A stretch of DNA of 64,000 nucleotides from Streptomyces sp. NBC_01298 (GTDB taxonomy: Bacteria; Actinomycetota; Actinomycetes; Streptomycetales; Streptomycetaceae): the NCBI RefSeq assembly GCF_035978755.1, contig NZ_CP108414.1, positions 3,596,001-3,660,000 on the forward strand, in the 5' to 3' direction. The position numbers were made by a program, and so were the translations under genes. Below are positions 28,201 to 35,160 of this stretch, in pieces. Every line of letters starts with the position of its first letter. Position 1 is the first letter of the stretch. A model generated the notes under the pieces. It saw only the letters and a list, made by a program, of their open reading frames with translations. It searched no databases and was not told where the DNA came from.

Positions 28201-28503
28201 CGGCTGTTCATCTCCTACGGGGACCGGCGCGGGGAGGACTGGGCGCGCTTCCTGCGCTGCACGCTCCTGCCGTACGCGGTCCCGGCGGCCCCGGACGAGG
28301 CGCGCACGGAGCTGGCGCGGCTGGCGGCGGCCCCGCACCCGATGCGGGACGGGCGGCTGGAGGACTGCCTGGAGTCCTACACGGTGATCCTGGCGCGCGG
28401 GGTGGACCCGGCGGAGGGCTGGCAGGCGTGGCGGCTGTCGCTCGTACCGAACCTGCACTCGCGGGAGATCATGGGCGTCCCGGTGCCGCTGCCCTCGGTG
28501 TAG
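25264..28503 (+). CDS. STAND-type NTPase with N-terminal membrane segments and TPR repeats
   Basis: 1079 residues; ATG 25264 follows GAGGGGGA (TTG 25258 is a weaker option). An N-terminal helical region leads to a membrane hairpin at about 85-125 (TGVAAAAAIVADLAFGVALG, ALTTGAVVGVAGATATVAKV). An NB-ARC/STAND ATPase follows, with Walker A GEPGVGRTT (259-267), Walker B VAVVLDDA (Asp351-352), a sensor VLVTARE and a winged-helix part ending RFRMHDAVRAYAA. From about 600 to 1050 there are TPR-like helices (GEAWAHLQLGQVYLRLGEVP, GEAWTLYYLGQALEEAGERD). Such proteins act as switches that oligomerise on a trigger. Streptomycetes have many in regulation; others defend against phage. No effector domain is recognisable. 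It stands alone, beside the recombinase. Confidence 0.85.
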   Translation: MRDSHRGEAERLLGRAVEEEARRGAGGAAGTPEAKAALLARGMQTLDALAASAAPEYEAYVHALDEAAAGDQSLGEAFRRANTSTASLVTGVAAAAAIVADLAFGVALGTALTTGAVVGVAGATATVAKVTALHLPAANRRAGEAGRPGGAEQLKLKWLSALDVRGIRPFLEQQRKVAAALHAPPKVANGSGGSALPLRGANRSAEARRRAMLEQSFGQLPALEGAFVGRRAELARIAQWVHSARVSTETRPVVVVLHGEPGVGRTTLALHAAQALRDQFRGACVVNLRGGGAAENPLPTREALLHLMNRLGAPREQLLFREGSSAEQQVRRLGELYHQHVQGTPVAVVLDDAVDAAQVRMLVPERSESLVLVTAREPLELPPELAAWVYQLPVTRLAEEAGAELVQAAGAAAAGTEPPVAPYPAQTVRGLLALGAGLPLALRVLAPLGGVGEPPAAGGSLGAALDLAYAALPEERRRLLRRLTLAGRASLGAAAAAALIDADQAEAGRLLRELARAGLLDHVRGDRFRMHDAVRAYAAARLEQDEDRAGAAAAHERLIRTYAQLADSVIRMVDGKMSTRANALSKASTVGGHGFPSLDAALRWLDDESSFITAALRHSEGVDQQAVLDLLGALCDFCLLRGDLYRLGEINELTQAVDQGLLVRSVQWRTGIAARQLGELDKSRTTLTSLVDQYKEARQEAGAGMALVSLGITLHHQGNLPEASARIREALVLQAPDELAGDRAWGLHALGAVERDRAHLAEALRLLRESLVLHRESESVHGEAWAHLQLGQVYLRLGEVPRAEAELRLALELYGRTRDDRGQAWALTQLGRARVVDGDPGPALERLRDALARHRESEDARGEAWTLYYLGQALEEAGERDRAVRELERARTMFSRMRDVYGLAHARHHSGRVTRDQRAAQTGNLKNSGFARQLLVDARADFRRIGLAHGEAWTCLELAVVDAGNGRTAQALDLCEEAVRLFISYGDRRGEDWARFLRCTLLPYAVPAAPDEARTELARLAAAPHPMRDGRLEDCLESYTVILARGVDPAEGWQAWRLSLVPNLHSREIMGVPVPLPSV

Positions 28504-28542
28504 CGCGTGCGGAGCCACCGAGCGCACAGAGCGCGCGGAGAC

Positions 28543-28577
28543 CCGCCGCCCGGCCGTCTTTCACGGCCGGGCGGCGG
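28543..28577. terminator. Bidirectional terminator
   Basis: Perfect 15-bp arms ccgccgcccggccgt / acggccgggcggcgg with loop ctttc, between the STAND gene and a convergent small membrane protein gene. Confidence 0.8.
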
Positions 28578-28598
28578 TCACCGCACGGGGACGGCGCC

Positions 28599-28835
28599 CT
28601 ACGGGGCGCGCGTGCCCTCGGCCGGGGCCGAGGCCGGAGCCGCGGCGGGCTCCGGTGCTTCCTTGAAGTCGACCCGGCCCATGTGGCGGCTCATCGACTT
28701 CATCAGGCCCCACACCCCGAGGGCGAGGGCCGCGAACACGACGAATCCGAGCAGGCCCGGGGTCACCTTGTTCTTGTCGAAGGTGTCGCCGGCCAGCGGG
28801 AGGAGCTGGGCGATTGCTTCGTGCGTAGCGCTCAT
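28599..28835 (-). CDS. Small single-span membrane protein downstream of mca
   Basis: 78 residues with one membrane helix (GLLGFVVFAALALGVWGLM), a basic juxtamembrane stretch (KSMSRHMGRVDFK) and a proline/alanine-rich tail. Start ATG 28835 lies 2 nt after the mca stop with GGGAG inside the mca end, so it is translated with mca. I remember the pair being kept together in actinomycetes. Function unknown; a role in tethering Mca or exporting mercapturates would be speculation. Confidence 0.75.
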   Translation of the reverse strand: MSATHEAIAQLLPLAGDTFDKNKVTPGLLGFVVFAALALGVWGLMKSMSRHMGRVDFKEAPEPAAAPASAPAEGTRAP

Positions 28836-28837
28836 AG

Positions 28838-29719
28838 CTACGCATTCTCCCGGATGCCCGCGAAGAGGTCGGACTCGGGGAGGGAAGTGTCCACGAGGGA
28901 CTTCGCGAGCTCGTACTCCTCCGTGGGCCAGACCTCCTTCTGGATCTCCATCGGGACGCGGAACCAGCCGCCGTCGGGGTCGATCTGCGTGGCGTGGGCG
29001 ATGAGCGCCTTGTCACGGATCTCGTAGAAGTCGGCGCAGGGCACGTGGGTGGTCAGGGTCCGCTCCTTGCGCTCGAACTCCTTCCACCGCTCGAGCCACT
29101 CCCCGTAGGGGGATTCCAGGCCGCGGGCGAGCAGCGCCTCGTGCAGGGCGATGGTGCGCGGCTTGTTGAAGCCCTGGTTGTAGTAGAGCTTCTGCGGCTG
29201 GTACGCCGGGCCGAACTCGGCCTCGGGGTACTTCTCGGTGTCGGCGGCGTGATCGAAGGCCACCATCGAGATCTTGTGGGTCATGATGTGGTCGGGGTGC
29301 GGGTAGCCCCCGTTCTCGTCGTACGTGGTGATGGCCTGCGGCCGGAAGGCGCGGATCTTCTTCACCAGGCGGCCGGCGGCCTCGTCGACGTCCACCAGGG
29401 CGAAGCAGCCCTCGGGGAGCGGCGGCAGCGGGTCGCCCTCGGGCAGGCCGGAGTCGACGTATCCCAGCCATTCCTGGTCGACGCCGAGGATCTCGCGGGC
29501 CTCGTCCATCTCCTTGGCGCGCACCTCGTGGATGTTCTCCTCGATGTACTTGTCACCCTGGAGCTTGGGGTTCAGGACGGAGCCGCGCTCACCGCCCGTG
29601 CAGGTCACCACCAGCACGGACACCCCCTCGGACACGTACTTGGCCATGGTGGCCGCGCCCTTGCTCGACTCGTCGTCGGGGTGGGCGTGGACGGCCATCA
29701 GTCGAAGCTGCTCGGTCAA
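28838..29719 (-). CDS. mca: Mycothiol S-conjugate amidase
   Basis: 293 residues, usual length. Zn-dependent amidase that cleaves mycothiol S-conjugates of toxins and antibiotics to release mercapturic acids for export. The metal-site signatures of the PIG-L/LmbE fold are present: AHPDDES at residues 12-18 and YPHPDHIMTHK near 140. The length and the C-terminal block SLVDTSLPESDLFAGI favour Mca over the shorter deacetylase MshB. Its promoter region is shared with the divergent DUF4307 gene. First gene of a two-gene unit with a small membrane protein. Confidence 0.94.
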   Translation of the reverse strand: MTEQLRLMAVHAHPDDESSKGAATMAKYVSEGVSVLVVTCTGGERGSVLNPKLQGDKYIEENIHEVRAKEMDEAREILGVDQEWLGYVDSGLPEGDPLPPLPEGCFALVDVDEAAGRLVKKIRAFRPQAITTYDENGGYPHPDHIMTHKISMVAFDHAADTEKYPEAEFGPAYQPQKLYYNQGFNKPRTIALHEALLARGLESPYGEWLERWKEFERKERTLTTHVPCADFYEIRDKALIAHATQIDPDGGWFRVPMEIQKEVWPTEEYELAKSLVDTSLPESDLFAGIRENA

Positions 29720-29732
29720 GACAGGATCCTCT

Positions 29733-29762
29733 TTGAGTCGTCAGGGCGGGCGCTTCTATAGT
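29733..29762 (+). promoter_or_regulatory. Housekeeping-type promoter for the DUF4307 gene
   Basis: TTGAGT (29733-29738), 18-bp spacer, TATAGT (29757-29762), a close match to the vegetative sigma consensus in otherwise GC-rich DNA. Predicted transcript starts near 29769, leaving a leader of about 70 nt. Confidence 0.6.
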
Positions 29763-29840
29763 GACCGAATCGGGAGGCGGAAAAATTCCGGGGGGTCACC
29801 CCGGGATCCCGGTGTTCGCCCACCTCGAAGGGAACGATCG

Positions 29841-30254
29841 ATGAGCGCGGTGCGCGAGGAGCTGCCCGAGGGCCGCTACGGCCGGTCGGCGGACGAGCGT
29901 GCGGACCGCAAGCTGAAGATCATCGGATCGGTGCTCGGGGTCGGTCTGCTGGGCGTGGTCGGCTGGATCGGCTGGGACTACGTGGCCGGGCAGAGCGTGA
30001 GCGCCGAGCTCATCAAGTACAAGGTCGTCTCCGACTCCGCGGTCGAGGTGCACCTCGAGGTGCGCAAGGAGGCCTCGGTCACCGGGGTGTGCACGCTGAG
30101 CTCGCAGGACGAGGGGCACGGCGAGGTCGGCCGCGCCGATTTCACGTTCGCACAGAAGAGCGGACGCGTGGACGAGATGGTGACGCTGAAGACCACCAGC
30201 CGGGCCACGATGATCGAGATCATCGGCTGCCGCGAGGCCGGTTCCGCGGGCTGA
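29841..30254 (+). CDS. DUF4307 membrane-anchored protein
   Basis: 137 residues: a cytoplasmic acidic/basic N-terminus (GRYGRSADERADRKLKI), one membrane helix (IGSVLGVGLLGVVGWIGWDY) and an extracytoplasmic beta-rich domain (SAELIKYKVVSDSAVEVHLE) with two cysteines (GVCTL, IIGCR) that could pair. GAAGGGA precedes ATG 29841. The family is restricted to actinobacteria and uncharacterised; the gene commonly lies between mca and greA, as here. Confidence 0.82.
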   Translation: MSAVREELPEGRYGRSADERADRKLKIIGSVLGVGLLGVVGWIGWDYVAGQSVSAELIKYKVVSDSAVEVHLEVRKEASVTGVCTLSSQDEGHGEVGRADFTFAQKSGRVDEMVTLKTTSRATMIEIIGCREAGSAG

Positions 30255-30423
30255 TCCGGGGCGTGCCCGAAGCGTGATCCGGGCAGGACCGGGGCATGAC
30301 CCGGGGGTGACCTGACGCAGTTCACACACTTGGCGTCCTCCCCCTTTTCTTCCCGAATTGTTAGGCTCGTGGTTTCGTCCGCCGCTGGCGGCTTTGTAGT
30401 CCCTGTACCGACGAGGAGCACCC

Positions 30424-30921
30424 GTGACCCAGACGAGCGAGAGCGTCACCTGGCTGACCCAGGCGGCGTACGACCAGCTGAAGGCCGAGCTGGAGTACCT
30501 CTCTGGTCCCGCACGGTCGGAGATCACGATCAAGATCGCGGCGGCCCGTGAGGAGGGCGACCTCCGTGAGAACGGCGGTTACCACGCGGCCAAGGAGGAG
30601 CAGGGCAAGCAGGAGCTGCGCATCCGCCAGCTCACGCAGCTCCTGGAGAAGGCCAAGGTCGGTACGGCCCCCGCCTCCGACGGCGAGGTGGCCCCGGGCA
30701 CCCTGGTCAAGATCGCCTTCGACGGTGACGAGAGCGACACCATGGAGTTCCTGCTGGCTTCGCGCGAGTACGCGTCCTCGGACTTCGAGACCTACTCCCC
30801 GCAGTCCCCGCTGGGCCTCGGCGTGCTGGGCAAGAAGATCGGCGAGGACGCCCAGTACGAGCTGCCGAACGGCAAGCAGGCGTCGGTCAAGATCCTCGAC
30901 GTCAAGCCCTTCACCGGCTGA
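30424..30921 (+). CDS. greA: Transcription elongation factor GreA
   Basis: 165 residues from GTG 30424, preceded by GAGGAG. GreA enters the RNA polymerase secondary channel and stimulates cleavage of backtracked RNA. The N-terminal coiled coil has the catalytic acidic tip within AAREEGDLRENGGYHAAKEE, and the C-terminal FKBP-like domain ends SPLGLGVLGKKIGEDAQYEL and then LPNGKQASVKILDVKPF. Monocistronic with a strong terminator immediately downstream. Confidence 0.96.
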   Translation: MTQTSESVTWLTQAAYDQLKAELEYLSGPARSEITIKIAAAREEGDLRENGGYHAAKEEQGKQELRIRQLTQLLEKAKVGTAPASDGEVAPGTLVKIAFDGDESDTMEFLLASREYASSDFETYSPQSPLGLGVLGKKIGEDAQYELPNGKQASVKILDVKPFTG

Positions 30922-30942
30922 TCACCCCCCTTTTTCTTTTCA

Positions 30943-30984
30943 ACACGAAGCCCCGCCGAGCTGCTGCTCGGCGGGGCTTCGTGT
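30943..30984. terminator. Strong bidirectional terminator after greA
   Basis: Perfect 18-bp stem acacgaagccccgccgag / ctcggcggggcttcgtgt with a 6-nt loop. The 5' side is preceded by a T-run (ttttttctttt region 30931-30940), which serves the leftward ABC permease gene; it also closes greA. Confidence 0.88.
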
Positions 30985-31026
30985 CGGGTGGGGCGGATCG
31001 GGTGGGGCGGATCGGGTGGGGCAGAT
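30985..31026. repeat. 14-bp tandem repeat, three copies, at the 3' end of the ABC permease gene
   Basis: Unit cgggtggggcggat at 30985, 30999 and 31013 (last copy ...cagat), directly between the greA terminator and the permease stop. Confidence 0.92.
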
Positions 31027-31035
31027 CCCTTCTGC

Positions 31036-31887
31036 CTACGCCGTCGCCGAGCGGTACTTGCGTACGGCGAGGGTGCGGAACACCAAGATGATCACCACGG
31101 ACCAGATCAGCGAGGCCCACACCGGGTGCTGCATCGGCCAGGCGTCCGACGGCGACACACCCGGGTTGCCGAAGAGTTCGCGGCAGGCCTGGACGGTCGC
31201 GCTGAACGGGTTCCACTCCGCGATGGGCTGGAGCCAGCCCGCCATGTTCTCGGTGGGCACGAACGCGTTGGAGATGAAGGTGACCGGGAACAGCCAGATC
31301 AGCCCGCCCGAGGTGGCCGCCTCGGGTGTCCGCACCGACAGGCCGATCAGGGCCCCGATCCAGGAGAAGGCGTAGCCCAAGAGCAGCAGCAGGAGGAAGC
31401 CCGCGAGGGCCTTCGGCACGCCCTCGTGGATGCGCCAGCCCACGAGGAGCGCCACGATCGCCAGGACGACCATGGTCAGGGCGGTCTGCACGAGGTCGGC
31501 CAGGGTGCGGCCGGTGAGGACCGCCCCGCGGGCCATCGGCAGCGACCGGAAGCGGTCGATCAGACCCTTGTGCATGTCGTCGGCGATGCCCGCGCCGGCT
31601 CCGGCGGTGGCGAAGGTGACGGTCTGCGCGAAGATGCCGGCCATCAGGAAGTTCCGGTAGTCGCTCGCGCTGGTCGAGCCGCCGATCATCATCGAGCCGC
31701 CGAAGACGTAGCTGAACAGCACGACGAACATGATCGGCTGGATCAGCCCGAAGATGACCATCTCGGGGATCCGGGACATCCGGATCAGGTTGCGCTTGGC
31801 CATGACCAGGGAGTCGTTGATCCCCTGGACGATGCCGCCGCGCGGGCGGGGCGCCGCCAGCTCCGGGGTCGTGGAGGTGAGGGTCAC
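31036..31887 (-). CDS. ABC-2 type permease, DrrB-like
   Basis: 283 residues, six membrane helices in the ABC-2 arrangement: IFGLIQPIMFVVLFSYVFGG, the conserved loop MHKGLIDRFRSLPMARGAVL, TALTMVVLAIVALLVGW, GFLLLLLLGYAFSWIGALIG, and the family block WLFPVTFISNAFVPTENMAG with WLQPIAEWNPFSATVQACRE. With the ATPase coded just upstream (4-bp ATGA overlap) it forms a daunorubicin-type exporter. The substrate is unknown; no antibiotic gene cluster is nearby, so a lipid or general drug is as likely. Confidence 0.92.
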   Translation of the reverse strand: MTLTSTTPELAAPRPRGGIVQGINDSLVMAKRNLIRMSRIPEMVIFGLIQPIMFVVLFSYVFGGSMMIGGSTSASDYRNFLMAGIFAQTVTFATAGAGAGIADDMHKGLIDRFRSLPMARGAVLTGRTLADLVQTALTMVVLAIVALLVGWRIHEGVPKALAGFLLLLLLGYAFSWIGALIGLSVRTPEAATSGGLIWLFPVTFISNAFVPTENMAGWLQPIAEWNPFSATVQACRELFGNPGVSPSDAWPMQHPVWASLIWSVVIILVFRTLAVRKYRSATA

Positions 31888-32906
31888 TTCGCCGCCTCCT
31901 TACGGGCCTTGCGGCCACTCTTGGCTTTCGCGTCGGCGGGTGCTTCGCCGGCCTCCTCGGCGGCTCGCTCCGCCGCGTGGCCGGTCAGGGAGATGAACAC
32001 GTCGTCCAGGGTGGGACGGCGCAGGCCGATGTCGTCGATCTCGATGCCGCGTCCGTCGAGTTCGCGGATGACCTCGGCGAGCAGTTTGGCGCCGCCGGAG
32101 ACCGGGACGGTCAGCTTGCGGGTGTGCTCCTCGACGGTGGTCTCGCCCTTGCCGAAGCCGGCGAGGACTTCCCGGGCGGTGGCCATGTGCTCGCGCTCGT
32201 GCACGACGACCTCGACGCGCTCGCCGCCCGTCCGGGCCTTGAGCTGGTCGGAGGTGCCGCGTGCGATGACCCGGCCGTGGTCGACCACGGCTATGTCGTG
32301 CGCGAGGTGGTCGGCCTCCTCCAGGTACTGCGTGGTGAGCAGCAGGGTGGTGCCGCCGGCGACGAGTTCCTGGATGATCCCCCACAACTGCTGGCGGTTG
32401 CGCGGGTCGAGACCGGTGGTGGGCTCGTCCATGAACATCACGGGCGGGCTGACCACGAGGGCCGCGGCGAGGTCGAGGCGCCTGCGCATGCCGCCGGAGT
32501 ACGTCTTGGCGGTGCGGTCGGCGGCGTCGCCGAGGTTGAAGCGCTCCAGCAGCTCGGCGGCCCGCGCCTTGGCCGCCTTGGCGCCCATCTGGTAGAGCTG
32601 GCCGACCATTTGGAGGTTTTCCCGGCCGGTGAGGTATTCGTCGACGGCGGCGAACTGGCCGGAGAGGCCGATCGCGCGCCGGACTTCGTTGGGGTGCTTG
32701 AGGACGTCGATCCCGGCCACCACCGCCTTGCCGCTGTCGGGCTGCAGGAGGGTGGTCAGGACGCGTACGGTCGTGGTCTTGCCCGCTCCGTTGGGGCCGA
32801 GCAGACCGAGGACCGTGCCTTCGGGTACATCGAGGTCAACGCCGTCCAGAGCCCGTACGTCGCCGAAGGTCTTGACCAGACCTTCGGCGTAGATGGCGCC
32901 TGGCAT
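31884..32906 (-). CDS. ABC transporter ATP-binding protein, DrrA-like
   Basis: 340 residues; ATG 32906 has GGGAG upstream. Walker A GPNGAGKTTTVRVL, signature YSGGMRRRLDLAAAL, Walker B VMFMDEPTTGLDPRNRQQLW and the H-loop-type TTQYLEEADHLA are complete. The C-terminal extension includes the DUF4162-type segment and a family-typical DIGLRRPTLDDVFISLTGH, then a charged Ala/Lys tail. Energises the DrrB-like permease coded downstream. A 10-bp direct repeat (33006-33025) in its promoter region is a candidate operator. Confidence 0.94.
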   Translation of the reverse strand: MPGAIYAEGLVKTFGDVRALDGVDLDVPEGTVLGLLGPNGAGKTTTVRVLTTLLQPDSGKAVVAGIDVLKHPNEVRRAIGLSGQFAAVDEYLTGRENLQMVGQLYQMGAKAAKARAAELLERFNLGDAADRTAKTYSGGMRRRLDLAAALVVSPPVMFMDEPTTGLDPRNRQQLWGIIQELVAGGTTLLLTTQYLEEADHLAHDIAVVDHGRVIARGTSDQLKARTGGERVEVVVHEREHMATAREVLAGFGKGETTVEEHTRKLTVPVSGGAKLLAEVIRELDGRGIEIDDIGLRRPTLDDVFISLTGHAAERAAEEAGEAPADAKAKSGRKARKEAAK

Positions 32907-33005
32907 ATGGGTACTCCCAGTGCGAATCGAACCGGCTGAATCGTGACATTCCTACGCAAATCTTATGGGCGCCGAGCCGACCTCGCTCGGCCGAACGGGC
33001 GACAC

Positions 33006-33025
33006 CATATCGCGTCATATCGCGT
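33006..33025 (-). promoter_or_regulatory. Direct repeat upstream of the DrrAB-like operon, candidate operator
   Basis: catatcgcgt twice in tandem, 100 bp before the ATPase start, in the 176-bp gap after ilvA. An AT-richer stretch closer to the gene (TAAGAT on the coding strand, near 32960) could be the -10 box. Confidence 0.35.
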
Positions 33026-33082
33026 CTCGCCACCGGTTCGGGGAGTGTCGCCCGAAGGGTGAGGGGAGGTGGGACGAGCCCG

Positions 33083-34315
33083 TTAGCTCATGACCTTGTA
33101 CCCCGCGCCGTGCAGCGCCCGCGCGACGTCCGCGCAGTGCTTCGGCCCCTTCGTCTCCAGGTGCAGCTCCACCTCCACCTCCGTGAGCCCCAGGCGCGGA
33201 TCCGTCCGCACGTGGCTCACGTCCAACACGTTCGCATCCACCACTGACAACTCCCCCAGCAGACCGGCCAGGGCCCCCGGCCGGTCGGTCACCCGCAGCC
33301 GCAGCGACAGGTAGCGGCCGGCCGCCGCCATGCCGTGGCGCAGGATCCGCTGCAGGAGCAGCGGATCGATGTTGCCGCCGGACAGCACGGCCACCACCGG
33401 GCCGTCCCCGTACCGTTCGGGCTCGCTCAGCAGGGCGGCCACCGGGCTGCACCCGGCCGGCTCGACCACCATCTTCGCCCGTTCCAGGCAGAGCAACAGC
33501 GCGCTGGAGAGCGCGTCTTCGGACACCGTACGGACGTCGTCCAGCAGCTCGCCAATGATTTTGAAGGGGATGTCGCCGGGCCGCCCCACCTTGATGCCGT
33601 CCGCCATCGTGTTCGGGTTGTCGATGGACACCGGGTGCCCGACCTTCAGCGAGGGCGGGTACGCGGCCGCGCCCGCCGCCTGGACCCCGATCACCCGTAC
33701 GTCGGGGCGCAGCGCCTTCACCGCGACCGCCACCCCGGCGGCGAGCCCGCCGCCGCCGATGCCGACCAGGATCGTGCGCACCTCGGGGCACTGCTCCAGG
33801 ATCTCCAGGCCTACCGTGCCCTGGCCCGCGATGATGTCGCGGTGGTCGAAGGGGTGGATGAACACCGCGCCCGTGCGGTCCGCGTACTCCTGGGCCGCGG
33901 CCAGCGTCTCGTCCACGACCTCCCCGTGCATCCGCACCTCGGCGCCGTACTCCTGGGTCGCGGCCACCTTCGGCAGGGGCGCCCCGACCGGCATGAACAC
34001 GGTCGAGCGGACCCCGAGGAGGGAGGAGGCCAGCGCCACGCCCTGGGCGTGGTTGCCCGCGCTGGCGGCGACGACCCCGGCGGCCCGCTGCTCGGGGCGC
34101 AGGCCGGCGATGCGCACGTACGCGCCGCGCAGCTTGAAGGAGCCGGTGCGCTGGAGGTTCTCGCACTTGAGGTGGACCGGGGAGCCGGTGAGCGAGGAGA
34201 GGTACCGGCTGCCCTCCATCGCGGTCACCCGGGAGACGCCGGAGAGCATCTTCTGGGCCCCCCGGACGTCGTCGAGGATGACCTGCGGGACGGGCTGCGG
34301 CACGCGGTAGTTCAT
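33083..34315 (-). CDS. ilvA: Threonine ammonia-lyase (threonine/serine dehydratase) with ACT domain
   Basis: 410 residues. PLP fold-type II enzyme that deaminates threonine to 2-oxobutyrate, feeding isoleucine synthesis or catabolism. PLP lysine in RTGSFKLRGAYVR, SAGNHAQGVA, the phosphate-binding loop VGIGGGGLAAGVAVA, and a single C-terminal ACT domain (LSLRLRVTDRPGALAGLLGE). One ACT domain at about 400 residues is the pattern of the biodegradative/alternative form rather than the long E. coli IlvA with a doubled regulatory domain. No ribosome site precedes ATG 34315, but the frame upstream is not conserved-looking. Confidence 0.92.
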   Translation of the reverse strand: MNYRVPQPVPQVILDDVRGAQKMLSGVSRVTAMEGSRYLSSLTGSPVHLKCENLQRTGSFKLRGAYVRIAGLRPEQRAAGVVAASAGNHAQGVALASSLLGVRSTVFMPVGAPLPKVAATQEYGAEVRMHGEVVDETLAAAQEYADRTGAVFIHPFDHRDIIAGQGTVGLEILEQCPEVRTILVGIGGGGLAAGVAVAVKALRPDVRVIGVQAAGAAAYPPSLKVGHPVSIDNPNTMADGIKVGRPGDIPFKIIGELLDDVRTVSEDALSSALLLCLERAKMVVEPAGCSPVAALLSEPERYGDGPVVAVLSGGNIDPLLLQRILRHGMAAAGRYLSLRLRVTDRPGALAGLLGELSVVDANVLDVSHVRTDPRLGLTEVEVELHLETKGPKHCADVARALHGAGYKVMS

Positions 34316-34472
34316 ACGGCCAGTCTCGCAGCCGGTCCGCCGCGTGCTCCGCCGCGCTGGGCGGGACGGGTGAGCCGGGCGGCCGCCGGGCGGTGCGGGG
34401 GCCGGTCGGAGCGGCGAGATCTCGCCATGCGGGACGGCTCGTAGTCGCCGTTTCATCGCTGCCGTATCAGTT

Positions 34473-34491
34473 CTTGTACGAGGAGTACGAG
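34473..34491 (+). promoter_or_regulatory. Inverted repeat upstream of the MarR gene, candidate autoregulatory operator
   Basis: CTTGTAC-GAGGA-GTACGAG, six of seven positions complementary, 65-85 bp before the MarR gene. Size and spacing suit a MarR dimer. Confidence 0.4.
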
Positions 34492-34556
34492 CCGTCGCAC
34501 GGCCGCGTACTCTGTCCCCCATCCTTGTCGGCCCCATGCGAAGAGAGCCCACGGCC

Positions 34557-35090
34557 ATGCCCTCCACCCCGGCCAGTTCCGACCTGCCCGCACCGGCCGG
34601 CGCGCCCGCCGAAGCCGGTCTCCTCGACGCGCTCCAGCACCAGGTGGCGGTCTTCGCCCGGCGTGCCGAGCAGACCCGCCTGGGCGGGGTCGGCCAGGCC
34701 CGCAACTCCATGGACCGGGCCGCGTACCTGCTGCTGAACCGGCTCGACCTGGAAGGCCCGATGGGCGTGAAGGCGCTCGCCGGCGGCATGGGCATCGACT
34801 CCTCCACCGTGACCCGCCAGGTCGCCCCGCTCGTCGACAGCGGCCTGGTCAAGCGGACCTCGCACCCCGAGGACGGCCGGGCCGTGGTGCTTGCGCTGTC
34901 CCCGCGCGGGCTGGCGCGGCTGGAGGAGGTCCGCTCCTCGCGGCGCGAGCTGATGGCCCGGGTGACGGACGGCTGGGACGAGGAGGAGCGCGTGGCGTTC
35001 ACCGGTCTGCTGACCCGTTTCAACGTCTCGCTGTCCGAGCTGATGTCGGCCGGCTCCGAGCCCGGGTCCGAGGCCGGCCCCGCCTCCTGA
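34557..35090 (+). CDS. MarR family transcriptional regulator
   Basis: 177 residues from ATG 34557 (AGAGAG nine bases upstream); ATG 34536 is in frame but has no ribosome site. The MarR winged helix is clear: MDRAAYLLLNRLDLEGPMGV, recognition helix GIDSSTVTRQVAPLVDSGLV and wing KRTSHPEDGRAVVLALSPRG, flanked by dimerisation helices. Proline/alanine-rich, flexible N-terminus. It is divergent from ilvA and 70 bp ahead of the sigma/membrane-protein pair; its targets are unknown. Short 10-bp repeats follow its stop. Confidence 0.9.
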   Translation: MPSTPASSDLPAPAGAPAEAGLLDALQHQVAVFARRAEQTRLGGVGQARNSMDRAAYLLLNRLDLEGPMGVKALAGGMGIDSSTVTRQVAPLVDSGLVKRTSHPEDGRAVVLALSPRGLARLEEVRSSRRELMARVTDGWDEEERVAFTGLLTRFNVSLSELMSAGSEPGSEAGPAS

Positions 35091-35130
35091 GGCCCGACCG
35101 GGCCCGACTGGGGCCCGACTGGCGCCCGAC
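35091..35130. repeat. Imperfect 10-11-bp tandem repeat after the MarR gene
   Basis: Four consecutive variants of ggcccgactg begin one base after the MarR stop codon. Confidence 0.75.
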
Positions 35131-35160
35131 CCCTTCCGAGGCGGTCCCTCCGGCCGCACT

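Noticed and set aside
23371..28503. Prophage or integrative conjugative element including recombinase and STAND gene
   Set aside because: No capsid, terminase, replication or transfer genes; GC rises again at the STAND gene start.
25135..28527. 1130-codon open frame on - strand opposite the STAND gene
   Set aside because: Composition typical of antisense frames in GC-rich DNA; the + strand frame has Walker motifs and TPR repeats.
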